DNA of 64,000 nt, from assembly GCA_035578905.1 (NCBI GenBank), contig JAQJVL010000423.1, forward strand, positions 496,001-560,000, given 5' to 3'. This DNA is from Stictocephala bisonia. Its lineage: Eukaryota > Arthropoda > Insecta > Hemiptera > Membracidae. Below the pieces are notes generated by a model. The model had not been told where the DNA came from and did no database searches. It saw only the letters and a list, made by a program, of their open reading frames with translations. The position numbers and the translations under genes were made by a program. This document shows, piece after piece, positions 36,387 to 46,914 of this stretch (the first letter of the stretch is position 1; every line of letters starts with the position of its first letter).

Positions 36387-36839
36387 AAACTACCTGGTGG
36401 GACTGTTCCGGCAGAGGATAGGGTGACTGCCTTACCAAATAAAACTACCCGGTGAGACTGTTCCGGCAGAGGCTAGGGTGACTGCCTTACCAAATAAAAC
36501 TACCCGGTGAGACTGTTCCGGCAGAGGCTAGGGTGACTGCCTGACCAAATAAAACTACCCGGTGGGATTGATTCGGCAGAGGCTAGGGTGACTGCCTTAC
36601 CAAATAAAACTACCTGGTGAGACTGTTCCGGCAGAGGCTAGGGTGACTGCCTTACCAAATAAAACTAGCCGGTGGGATTGATTCGGCAGAGGCTAGGGTG
36701 ACTGCCTTACCAAATAAAACTACCCGGTGTGATTGATTCGGCAGAGGCTAGGGTGACTGCATTAACAAATAAAACTACCCGGTGTGATTGATTCGGCAGA
36801 GGCTAGGGTGACTGCCTTACCAAATAAAACTACCCGGTG
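36387..36839 (+). repeat. 55-bp minisatellite near the Helitron 3' end
   Basis: Eight consecutive 55-bp units starting at 36387, 36442, 36497, 36552, 36607, 36662, 36717 and 36772, plus a 13-bp partial. Core: CCGGTGNGANTGNTTCGGCA, then GAGGCTAGGGTGACTGCCTT and ACCAAATAAAACTA. Units come in two subtypes (GACTGTTCCGG and GATTGATTCGG) that alternate irregularly, suggesting higher-order duplication. No spacers, so it is not CRISPR-like. Confidence 0.95.
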
Positions 36840-37111
36840 TTTTTAATTAAATGTTATATCTATATTTTTTTTTTTTTTTTTGGAAATAAGTTGTAAATAT
36901 GGTCTCTACCTGCCGGCCTCCCCGTTGCGAGACTGGATACGCCAGACTCATTTTCTCAATTTTAATTCTGGTAAACCAACGGGCAGATGTACTCGAGTTA
37001 CTAACAATTAATTATTTCGTTCCTCGGCGAAAATACACAACCCGTACATAGGTCCTAATGTAAGTGTTCCTTAATCATAATCCGTAGCGAAGCACGGGTA
37101 CTTTCTGCTAG

Positions 37112-37567
37112 TAACAAACATATAACTGTAACGCATAGTGGTTATAGAGAGTAAATATAGCACGCTGAGAAGTAAACAGAACTATAACTGAACTACGAAT
37201 GAAACTTAGGACTCTTGTATGTTACAGTTAAATTATCAATAACAGAATGAAATTTGAGCTGTAACTCTGATGTCAAGCAAAGCTGCAACGCCCGTAACTC
37301 ATTAACGTAATGTAACATAAGGCATAACTTCAGCTTCATAACATTTGGTAACTTGGAACGTTAGCTAATAGCTAGACCAGCCGCAAGGAATAACGAGGCT
37401 TCGAGCTGTTAAGTAACGTCAGGCCATAATAGAATAACTGTCTGAAATGTCACAGCTACACGTCGAGAGTAACAGGTTACAAAAATAACAGATTATTATA
37501 ACACGTTACCAGAACATAATAGAACTACATAACAGGTTATTGAAAAAGTAACTGTAATTTCCATCAC
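37112..37567. other. GTTA/TAAC-rich block, possible hAT-like MITE half
   Basis: Dense short GTAAC, ATAAC and GTTAC motifs, ending GTAACTGTAATTTCCATCAC TAGTG. Read inversely, CACTAGTGATGGAAATTACAGT resembles the termini of some hAT-type MITEs (from memory). The large Helitron sits at its left border, and similar motifs occur at 30070-30130. A matching left terminus was not found. Confidence 0.35.
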
Positions 37568-38599
37568 TAGTGTCAATGTCAACAAACACTCAAAACCAAA
37601 TTGATAACAAATCAAATCCACGGCTAGCAGTACATTTTATATTGGGACTCGTCAAGTTGGTGATGTACTGGTAGTAGCTACATTACTTGTTATTTCATTA
37701 TTTTATTAGTCACAGTGCCAGAACAAAACTGTTCCGGGCATTCTATCTCAAATTATTATAGCTTTTCAATATCATAGTTTACGTTCAATGCGTAGTTTCT
37801 GTTATAGATTGAACGCGATTTAATTAAATCTGTCCGAAATTGTTAGTCTTAGAATAGTTTGAGTCGTGAACTTTTAAAGGATGGACCTGAAATAAATGCA
37901 ACTGTTAATTTCAAATGTTGTAAAAGTTATGTGGTGAAGTTTTGAAACAGTTCAATAACTGATTCTTTGTCATCAGTTATCAGGTTTTGCATGAACAACT
38001 AGTATTTGGAACACTGTGCTTATACTGCACATTGCTCTATAAGGCAAATTTCATGTGTCTGCATAAATGGAAATTATAACCGGCGTCCACAGTATTTCAG
38101 TATGGCGCCAATACCACTGTACGTGTTTAGGCAGGTGGGTGGGGCTAGTACCACTCTGCTTGTAGGGGCGGGTGGATGGTGTTTTGTATCTATGTTGTTT
38201 TGTACACATGCTGATTAATTTTTGTCAAGAACAGATTTCCCAATAATCTAATGTAACATAATTTATTCCTTTTCTATGTATTGATGTTCATGAATAAAGC
38301 ATGTTCTAATACTTACATTTTTTTCCTCTAAGTGAAAAAATCTAGTATACCTTAAATATAGAAAATAATAAATGTGTATAGGTAGTTTAAAAAATCCTAG
38401 TTTTTTACTCTTACCCTCATTACTTTTCATTTATAGTAGGTCTGATGATAGTTAATTATATTTCCTGAAATCATATGATCCTTTTTACAATTTATTTTAT
38501 TTTACTATGAGCAATACAGCAAAAATTCTTAGTAATGTCAACAAGCACTTGGGAATTAACAGTTTATATAAAAAAAATATTAACATGATGTGCACTAAC
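37568..38599. other. DENND5 intron with degenerate minisatellite copies
   Basis: AT-rich intron. At 38107-38180 two diverged copies of the 36-bp minisatellite seen at 39594 are present (CCAATACCACTGTACGTGTT and AGTACCACTCTGCTTGTAGG). Otherwise nothing is recognised. Confidence 0.55.
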
Positions 38600-38811
38600 T
38601 TAAATAGCTTTAGACGTCTCTCAAAGACCCGCAGGTTAGGTTCCACTTTGACCCATGCACTGAGTATCTTGTTGTCAACCAGAGTAGCAAACATCTGCGT
38701 CTCAATGAAGCGAGAAAGGAAGGGTAAATGCTGTTGTGGCTGATCCGAGAGAAACGTAGCCTTGTCAAAATTCTGCATTGACTCTCGATTACTTAACCAT
38801 TGTTCCCGATC
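38600..38811 (-). CDS. DENND5: DENND5-like gene, exon c: d-DENN region
   Basis: Exon of 212 nt, phase 0 in and phase 2 out. The acceptor is CTTTTTCAG at 38813-38812. The donor TTTAA|GTTAGT at 38600/38599 is weak, but it is the only one that keeps the frame (AA + G = Lys) with the next exon. It encodes DREQWLSNRESMQNFDKATF, LSDQPQQHLPFLSRFIETQMF and LRVFERRLK. This is the most conserved part of the family: vertebrate DENND5A has the same FDKxxFLSDQP...PFLSRFxETQMF. The downstream intron, 27.1 kb, holds most of the mobile elements of the window. Confidence 0.93.
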
Positions 38812-40210
38812 CTGAAAAAGGAGAAAAAAATACATACTACAATATTCTAATTGTTTATACATTATTTTGCCTCTGGAATTGGTAGTTAAACAGTAGCAGG
38901 TGCACATACGCCCATGCGATGTTAAAGGTATGTGAACCTAATATTATTGTATATTCTATTTGTTACAGCCACTAGCCTTATATTTTTGTATATTGCCCAA
39001 CTGGTTTGAAATATTCTGAAATCTACTCTGGTATTGGCCTGATTTTTATGAGTTTTTCAAAACAACAGTTACATCTTCATCATAATTGTAATATTTTATT
39101 TTCTAACTGGGTTTGCAAGTATTAAGAAATATGTTAAAATGCATTTCAAATAATACAGAATCTTATTTTTTTTATTTTTAATCTTGAGTATTAATTGTAA
39201 ATCTTATTCTGATCTTTTTATTTCTGCATTAATCCTCGTAAGGAATGGACTAAGTTGAATCGTGTTTACACAAGTAAGGGAAGATGCAACTACTGAAAAT
39301 ATAAGTGGGGAATGGCAAATGATCAGTCGTGTGATTTGGGAGTCAAAATTCAAACTATGGATCATATAGTTAATGAGTGCCCATTGCTTTCTTTTCAGGG
39401 GGATTAACTGATCTTCATTCAGTTGAATTGTTTCAAAACCTGGATTTGGTTTTGTAATGGGAACTCTGTATCTAATCACTAAGAGTAGTTTGTACTTAAG
39501 ATTTTATTTTACTTAGACATTGTTTATTGTTATGTTTTTTAATTTTTATAGTTAATTTTCGTACTTTGAAAGCCATACGATATATATAACACTACTGTAC
39601 GTGTATGGGTAGGCGGGCGGGTCAACACCACTGTACGTGTATGGGTGGGCGTGTGGGTCAATACCACTGTACGTGTATGGGTGGGCGGGCGGGTCAATAC
39701 TACTGTAAGTGTATTGGTGGGCGGGTGGGTCAATATGCCACTGTACGTGTATGGGAGGGCGGGTGTATATATATATATCAGGAATAGTCCTTTGTGTGAT
39801 AGAAACATGATCACTCAAATGATTAACCAATGAATACTGTGGTAAATATTTTAAAACACATAATTTATTTACATTGAAATACTGTTAAAATAGTTTGTAA
39901 TATAGGCTAAGTTTGAATATATTAAACCGAAGTAGTAATCAGAAAGCTTGCTAGGAGAAGTTATTGTTGAAATGAGGTAGAAGTGACCTTATTACTAGTT
40001 GAATTTCTGCTTGTGTAAGACATAAAAGTAAATTTTATCACTGTTTGACATATTAAAATGTGTGGTAATCATCCTTATTTATTAGTGATTAAAATAAATA
40101 ATATTCTAACTAAGTGCATAATAAAGTTCTAAAAGCAGCAAATAATTATTAGCACTAGTATAATTCAATTAATTCACAAATACATAAAATTTGTTCGTTG
40201 TATTCCTGAC
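38812..40210. other. DENND5 intron (1.4 kb) with a minisatellite
   Basis: Short intron between exons at 38600-38811 and 40211-40425. Apart from the 36-bp repeats at 39594-39770 and an adjoining TATATATATA run, nothing is recognised. The repeat-born open frames on both strands (39539-39833) are by-products of the 36-bp period. Confidence 0.65.
39594..39770 (+). repeat. 36-bp GC-rich minisatellite, 5 copies
   Basis: Units start at ACTGTA(C/A)GTGTAT positions 39594, 39630, 39666, 39702 and 39740 (period 36, last step 38). Unit core: ACTGTACGTGTATGGGTGGG, then CGGGCGGGTCAATACC. The array is followed by (TA)n. It stands out as GC-rich against the AT-rich intron. Diverged relatives lie at 38107-38180. 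Confidence 0.93.
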
Positions 40211-40425
40211 CTGATTTGGCTGGATGACAAAATGTTCATAAGATGCGAAAATGTGGACAAATCTGTTGAGAAAGATCTCTCTTATGGAGTTGTTGAAGCG
40301 TAACTCCCGCTCATAAGTTTCCTCATCAAGCACTGAGCTGTCCTCCAACTCCTCTTCAGAATCCTCCAATGAGTCATTCAGATTAATATCCCAATCTGGA
40401 CCATCAATTCCATCCAGACTCACTC
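40211..40425 (-). CDS. DENND5: DENND5-like gene, exon b: start of d-DENN
   Basis: Exon of 215 nt. The acceptor is TGTATTCAG at 40427-40426 and the donor is AATCAG|GTCAGG at 40211/40210. It begins with GA, which completes the glycine codon (G|GA) from the exon at 53612. It encodes VSLDGIDGPDWD, an acidic loop (DSLEDSEEELEDSS), then ETYERELRFNNSIREIFLNR and FASYEHFVIQPNQ. DENND5A has RTGVSLEKLE, an acidic loop, and IREVFANRF..MFADYEVFVIQPSQ at the same place (from memory). The exon joins in phase 0 to DREQW. Confidence 0.92.
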
Positions 40426-40722
40426 CTGAATACAAAGCATGAATAATTAAAATATTAAAAACTGACTATGACCAATATATTTTATTTCTGAGGCCTTTTA
40501 CAAATAATGAAGGATCTTCAGACAACAACAAATTAAAAACTTATTAGTTGTATATAGTTAAGTTGTAATTAAGTTAGGTTTAGTAGGAATTATAGCAGTT
40601 AATTATTCTATACTTTAATTAATGACTTTTCTAGAGAATATAAAAATTTGTATTTAAAGATAAATTAATGGCCATAAGAAAAATTCATTTCAGAATCATA
40701 ATTGTTTAATTGTTACAGCCAC

Positions 40723-40736
40723 AAATCTACGCTTTA
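40723..40736. repeat. Penelope target-site duplication, left copy
   Basis: AAATCTACGCTTTA here and at 42042-42055, flanking the Penelope insertion exactly. A 14-bp duplication is within the variable range seen for Penelope-like elements. Confidence 0.9.
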
Positions 40737-42041
40737 GAGAGATAGGACATCAGCAAACTTACCTTAAAAGACAAGTTCACTAACATCAGAGTAGTAGTCA
40801 CAAACACAAAATACACAAAAGCTCACAAATTTTCAACACCACTGGCATTTTCTTCAGGTGAGTAGAGGGAGAGAGAGAGAGACACTGAAATGACTTCCAC
40901 TATTGCTGGGTAGGTGGCTGTGGTGGGGGGGTGTACATCCATAGAGCAACACTCAGGTGTAGATGCAGTATTTCAGTTAGTATATATATATAAAAATATA
41001 AATGAAGTTTGCTGATGGGGAAGGGGTTGAAGGGAAGTGGTCTATCTTATGTTCAGATTAGGTGGGTCACGGGATTTTGTTATCCATTGGTGTGCTAATT
41101 CCATCCTTCGGAGTTGGGAACTATTGGCATGGGAAGGAAGGGATCTGATTACCTTAGTGGTGTAACACTGATCAAAATTTTGATTATGGAGAAGAGTATG
41201 GGCAGAGACAGGTTTTTCAGGATTTTGGACTTTGCAATCATGTCTATGGCCATTCATGCGTTATTTACCAACCTCTACCAATCCTTGTAACAAGAAATCT
41301 TGCAAAACCTGCCCTATTCATCTCTCAGCCACATCTTTTACCAGCTCCACTACCTCCTTAACCTACAAGATACCTGGAAACCACTCCTGTGATTCCACCA
41401 ATCTAATTTATCAACTCCAGTGCCAGCACTGTCCTGCCCAATATATTGGCCTTACCAGTGAAACCCTTCGTAAACGCATGAATGGCCATAGACATGATTG
41501 CAAAGTCCAAAATCCTGAAAAACCTGTCTCTGCCCATACTCTTCTCCATAATCAAAATTTTGATCAGTGTTACACCACTAAGGTAATCAGATCCCTTCCT
41601 TCCCATGCCAATAGTTCCCAACTCCGAAGGATGGAATTAGCACACCAATGGATAACAAAATCCCGTGACCCACCTAATCTGAACATAAGATAGACCACTT
41701 CCCTTCAACCCCTTCCCCATCAGCAAACTTCATTTATATTTTTATATATATATACTAACTGAAATACTGCATCTACACCTGAGTGTTGCTCTATGGATGT
41801 ACACCCCCCCACCACAGCCACCTACCCAGCAATAGTGGAAGTCATTTCAGTGTCTCTCTCTCTCTCCCTCTACTCACCTGAAGAAAATGCCAGTGGTGTT
41901 GAAAATTTGTGAGCTTTTGTGTATTTTGTGTTTGTGACTACTACTCTGATGTTAGTGAACTTGTCTTTTAAGGTAAGTTTGCTGATGTCCTATCTCTCTT
42001 AATATACTAATTCCTGGCCTAGTGCCCTTTAACCTAACCTA
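40737..42041 (+). mobile_element. 5'-truncated Penelope-like element with inverted arms
   Basis: A 1305-bp insertion bounded by 14-bp duplications. The left arm (40737-41262) is an exact or near-exact inverse of the right arm (41473-41998), 526 bp each, separated by a 210-bp unique segment that begins the coding part. The right arm contains the end of the GIY-YIG gene and 3' UTR; a 43-bp tail (41999-42041) follows. Inverted terminal pieces joined to a truncated copy are typical of Penelope elements (established). The reverse transcriptase is absent. Confidence 0.92.
41259..41693 (+). pseudogene. Penelope GIY-YIG endonuclease fragment
   Basis: About 144 residues, open to the natural stop. A Cys-rich linker (NPCNKKSCKTCPIH; CQHC) precedes the GIY-YIG nuclease core: STNLIYQLQCQHCPAQYIGL with its downstream ETLRKRMNGHRHD. 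This is the layout of the Penelope C-terminal endonuclease, with the linker Zn-finger in front. The reverse transcriptase that should precede it was lost by 5' truncation at about 41263, where the inverted arm begins. The C-terminal half (MNGHRHD onward) is encoded again, inverted, at 41257-41042. Confidence 0.88.
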
Positions 42042-42055
42042 AAATCTACGCTTTA

Positions 42056-43949
42056 AAAATTGTCATAAAACTAAACTAAACTTAGGCCTAAGCTGTGGTC
42101 AAGTCATAATCAAATACAACAGAAATTATGAAAATTATCTTATGATTTTAGTCTTCAAAAATAAAAATGTATACATGAGACATTTATTGCAAGAGTTTAA
42201 TTTATCTCTGTTAATAGTTATACAAGTACAGTAGTAACGAGAGAATAGGTCTGACTCTAAGTGGTCCATTCTATATTAAATGACAGTAACTGAAATGTAC
42301 AATGAAATAAAATGTAGTCATATAGGGATATCACTTCTATTAATATTTCAGCTAAGGATGGATGAGTCCTGAAACTTTGGGTATTACCTGGGAAATTATA
42401 ATTCTCGCCTTGCAAGAAGAACATTTTTTTGTGATCAAGACTTTGAATGGGGAATTTTTAATGCATTTTCAACTATGTATGAGAATTCTCTACTCCGTTA
42501 TGCCAATGCATAGATATTCATAGCCAAGCTAGGTTTCTTTTTTTTAGTTTAGTACTAAATACAGAGAAATATTACTAGTACTCTGTACATTGACAACAAT
42601 GTAGATTAGTATGAAGATCTATCAAATGGGGATTAATTTCTTTCCCTAAATGACTTGTTCATTAGCGTCGATTCAAAGAAGATACAGTAAATTTATTTCA
42701 AAGATTATTTTCAAAACTTAAATCAAAACTAAAGTAGCTTTGGTATTTATAAAAGATTGATATAATAATTATAAATTCATACAAAATGGTAAGAGATGTA
42801 CGATGAATTGAAATTCGCCAGATAACTTATTCAATTTGATAGATCAATAGTACCACAATGAATTAGAAGCAGTATTGATGCCTCAAAATTATTCTCTAAC
42901 ACTAAAAATTACATATTAATAAGAACAAATGCCTTTTAATTTTTATTCCGTATGCTTTTCTTCCATATGGTCATTCCAGTTGGACAGGGACGAGTGTGAT
43001 AAGACTTACATACCTAATTACATCGCGATAACAAATACAGAGTTCAACAGGGTGATATAAATTGTACTGAACCAATGTGTGTGGACCATTGTCCACCAAG
43101 CAATGTGTGTGGACATCGTCATTTAAGTGTGGCATACCACAAATCAGTGGAATATTCCTATATAAGACAGTCGGCTATTATTTTTGTATCAGTATTAAAT
43201 AGCAAAATAATAAGAATTGTTACGTATTTACTTTTCTTATGAAATAAATTATGTTCTTTTTATTGGGTTCTTGTTTAGAATAACACTGATAGAGTTCCTT
43301 CTTTATCGTGACCTTTCTTATCACCACTTCCTATCTGTTAGAGAGCACCTAATGCGTATATTTAGTCCTTTTTACAAAACATTTCCCATACAAAAGACAA
43401 TTTATACTTAATTTGATTGTTAATTTACATGTGTTACATTTTTTACACTTCATGTAATAATTGCTATTTCCGTGACCGTCAGCACTGTATTCTAAAATAT
43501 ATTAATACATATTTATTTTTAAAAAGCTGAACTAAATTTTAATGTTCCAATTACTGTAACACACTATTATCACCAAGTTTAAAGTTTATAATTAGAAAAT
43601 ACTATAAATTAAAATTTTATTTTTTATTTATTTCACATTTCAACGGCAGTGCCATTACAAGATAGCAAATATTAAGATACAAATTCACCATGTATTTAAC
43701 AAATTACTTTTTAATTGAGAGTGTAAACAAATTTACTGGATACAATGATACAGTTTTGTTAATTTGAATGCACTGGCAAAAAAATGTGTGTTTTGATATT
43801 TAAATCCTAATTTTCTTAAATTTACTATATAACAAATTATGTGCTATAATAGCTGTATTCATCCATCCTTTCTCATTCTGTTTTAATTTTAAGCAAACTT
43901 AATCTTGGTGTACTTGTAAAGTACATATTATTTATTATTTCAGAAAAGA
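42056..43949. other. DENND5 intron, no feature
   Basis: AT-rich intron sequence. A small direct repeat of AATGTGTGTGGAC occurs at about 43074 and 43102. No coding sequence recognised. Confidence 0.5.
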
Positions 43950-45131
43950 TTGTCAAGAAAAGGTATATTTTGGGTCTTCTTTTATTTTTAGTATATTTGA
44001 CAGGTATTCCTTCAATTATTAATATTCCTAAGGTGTGCCTTTATGCAGATGATCTCAATCTAAAAATTGTGGGAAAATCTACATCTGAGATTGAAATTAA
44101 CTCGTATACAAACCTGTCTCAAATCTCACAATATTTGCAAAATATTAACTTGCTTCCCAATCCATCAAAAACTAAATATATTCAATTTTCCGGTTCCAAA
44201 AAAGACAATAGTCAAGATATGAATATTTTGATGGACCTTGACCTGTTAGAAGAAGTAAATTGTACAAAATTTCTAGGTCTAACTATAGATAAGCAATTAA
44301 ATTGGAATGAGCATGTTAATCGAGTTCTTTCAAAAGTTTCCTCTGGGCTCTATGCTTTGAGACAGATGGCAAAATTTGGCAATATAGAAACATTAAAACA
44401 AGTTTACTATGCATTTGTAGAGTCACACATTTCTTTCGGGTTGCTTTTGTATGGTGCAACATTAGCCAGCAATTTTAATCAAATTTTAATTTTGCAAAAG
44501 AAAGCTATTAGAGCAATTTTAAAACTAGGTTATCAAGAATCGGTGAAGGAGTATTTTTACCAATTGGGGTTCTTGACCGTGCATGGCCTTCACATTTATC
44601 AATTAATTCTTCATATCAAAAATAATTTAGATAATTTAACTACATTAGGAACTTCACATAATTATAACACCAGGAATAGACAACTTTTGGCTTTTGATAG
44701 ACACAGTTCACAATTATATGCCAAAAAACCAACCTATGCTGGAATAAAGTTTTTTAACCACCTGCCGACTGATTTAAAAGAGGATGGTAACTTAAGTATT
44801 TTCAAAAGGAAATTAAAGATTTTTATTTTAGAAAAATCAATTTATTCTCTTGATGAGTTTTTCACATAATTGTGTAGTAGTTTTAATACAGTCCCTAATA
44901 TTATTTTATATTTCATTTAAAATAATGGTATATTTGGTTGACATTTTCCAAATACTAAGCTAAATGTTATTTTGAAAGCATCTATTGTTTTTAGTTGTAT
45001 TTACAGTAGGCTACTATAGTAAGCTTAGAAAGTAGGTAAATTGTTAAATATTGTATTTTCAATAATCTAGACACCAATCATGTACACTTGTACAAAAATG
45101 AATAAAGATTATTTGATTGATTGATTGATTG
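43950..45131 (+). mobile_element. 5'-truncated LINE with (TTGA)n tail
   Basis: The last third of a CR1/L2/jockey-like LINE, from within the RT to its 3' end. It is followed by AATAAAGATTATTTGATTGA and TTGA repeats at 45111-45131. Such microsatellite tails in place of poly(A) are typical of CR1/L2-type elements (established). Confidence 0.85.
43958..44869 (+). pseudogene. LINE reverse transcriptase C-terminal part
   Basis: Open frame of about 300 residues beginning in the GxLLGPLLF-type box (YILGLLLFLVYLTGIP). It contains the catalytic CLYADDLNLKI, CTKFLGLTIDKQLNW, the HISFGLLLYG stretch and the C-terminal LINE domain (SHNYNTRNRQLL, YAKKPTYAGIKFFNHLP, SLDEFFT). The frame is intact from the truncation point to the natural stop, so this insertion is relatively young, but the copy lacks the endonuclease and most of the RT and cannot act alone. 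Confidence 0.88.
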
Positions 45132-46602
45132 TTTAGTATCTTTCTCTAGCTTGTGTGCCACTTGCACGTCAGCGATCGTCTCGAGGAGAGCCCCTACTTT
45201 CCTCTTAGTGGTTTTTGTTTGAGTGTCCTTGTCCTTTTTCGTGTTCCTTGTTTCCTAGCTCAGCCATTTTTTTTTTTATACGCCGTTAGCTGAGTTTAAT
45301 GATGGACAATCATTCTTCCTTTGGCAGTTTTGCAACAATGTATAAGTGTGGCTAATTGCCAAAAGGTTTCACGGCTCCAGGGTCAGGGAGGAGAGGCAGA
45401 TTGGCACTTGCATTGCCTTCCCACCTTGACATCATCTGGAGATGCAGCGGAGGACCTTCGGGCTGGGCAATCACTTAGCCTTCTTTGCGGCCCAGAGGGA
45501 GCAGTCACCTACACTCACTTTCCTTGCTATGACTTTTTCTGTTCTCCAGGCAAAATACTTCTACATGCACATGACCCCAATCCATTTACTTTGCTCCTCT
45601 CGAGGTCAGTGTTTGGTTGCAGTGACTTTCATCTGTTGTTGAGGGACTGCAGGACTTTTTTATTCGTGGGCTGCTATTCTTGAGATGATAATATGTATAG
45701 TTTTTATTTGTTATTTTTTTTTTTTATATTTTAATCGTTTCCTTAGGGTTTTTAAAATAACGGGGTTCTTGGAGGGCTTTGTACCATTGTGGAATTATTA
45801 ACTTTTTTTGTACACATTTTGTTAACTTTTCAAAATTGTCGAACTTTCATATTTTAGTTTCAGAGTCCCTGGAGATATTTTAGGCTGCCTCATTTACTGT
45901 AAATTCATTTGTAGTTACCATTAATTTGTTGCTATTTAAATATATGTTTAGATTTATAGTTATCGATAATATTTATTCAAGTATATTTGTTATTTATTTT
46001 CCAAGGTCGTTTATATGACTGTTTTGATTTTTAGAGATCTATTTATATCTTAGTTCTTTTTGCTTTATATCTGATTTTATAGCTATTTATATCTTATAGT
46101 TAATTTCATAGTTTATAACCTTTTTTGTATGTTGCTTATTTTTTATTTATTTTTGTTATTTTTTTTAATTTGCCATGAGGCCATGTTAAATAATTTTATG
46201 TTACGAGATTTTTGAGTAAATAATCACAAACGGGAAACAGCTTATTTTGTCCATACATTTTGAATTTGGATTTTGTTTTAATTCAATAGTTTATAAAGTG
46301 CCAGGCATTTTTTTTTCCTTTTAATAAATTATATTTTGCCATATGACTTTTTTATGCTTTACCTTTCTAGGTCCTATGCATTTTGCACTCACCCTCAGTA
46401 GGGCCTAGTATAAAGTGCGAGCATGGGTTGCACTTGTTTTATTCCTTCTTATTTTCTTAGCTTTACTTAGTATTCATTTTCTGCCAGGCAGTAATTATAA
46501 ATAAGGAATTAATTAAAGTAAATAACTGCATAAAAACGCAATTTTATGGAAAATAAAGAATAGGACTAAACAGTCTTAAGCCTCTGATTTCAAGGCTCAT
46601 AT
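45132..46602. other. Unassigned DNA with one GC-richer open frame
   Basis: The stretch 45300-45690 is GC-richer than its surroundings and holds a 120-residue frame (45321-45683, MAVLQQCISVANCQ...) with several Cys but no domain I recognise. After it, 45690-46350 is strongly T-rich on the plus strand. It may be part of an unknown element; it could equally be chance. Confidence 0.35.
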
Positions 46603-46635
46603 GAGCCGCTGAGAGGAAAAGTGGTGTAAGTCAGT
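46603..46635. repeat. Left TIR of the 3-kb transposon
   Basis: GAGCCGCTGAGAGGAAAAGT followed by GGTGTAAGTCAGT. The adjoining flank reads GGCTCATATGAGCC, a perfect palindrome formed by the flank and the TIR start, which leaves the exact border (TA or ATAT duplication) ambiguous by two bases. Confidence 0.92.
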
Positions 46636-46914
46636 GCTACTTAGTTTTGAGATAATTAGAGGTTTATTAGAAAGGTAACTGCAAATCACAGGTATTAAAA
46701 ATAATAATTTTTTGTCCATATCAAGGTTATTTAAGGTTTAATACAACTACCCCTTAAACTTTTTTTGGTAATATTATTTTTTTTTTTATTTTTATACCAT
46801 TTTGAATTTAATAATGTAGACTTACACCACTTTTCCTTAAACACCTTTGAATGAATATGGAATTAATAGAACAAAATACTTGAGAAACACACTTTATTTT
46901 ACTTCACATTCACT

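Larger units (their letters stand above)
30147..37111 (+). mobile_element. Complete autonomous-type Helitron
   Basis: The 5' end TCTATACATATATAAGCC follows A (30146). The 3' end is a short hairpin region CCGTAGCGAAGCACGG (37082-37097), then GTACTTTCTGCTAG (to 37111) before T. Termini of TC...CTAG between A and T are diagnostic for Helitrons. Inside are an OTU-like frame (31295-31717), the Rep/helicase gene (31731-36298) and a 55-bp minisatellite (36387-36839). Total length is 6965 bp, in the 27-kb DENND5 intron and opposite to the host gene. Confidence 0.9.

Noticed and set aside
36387..36839. CRISPR-like regular repeats
   Set aside because: Units are contiguous with no unique spacers and lie in a eukaryotic Helitron; it is a minisatellite.
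39539..39833. Overlapping open frames on both strands with HTRTVVLTRPPT-type repeats
   Set aside because: They exist only because the 36-bp minisatellite has a period divisible by three; not genes.
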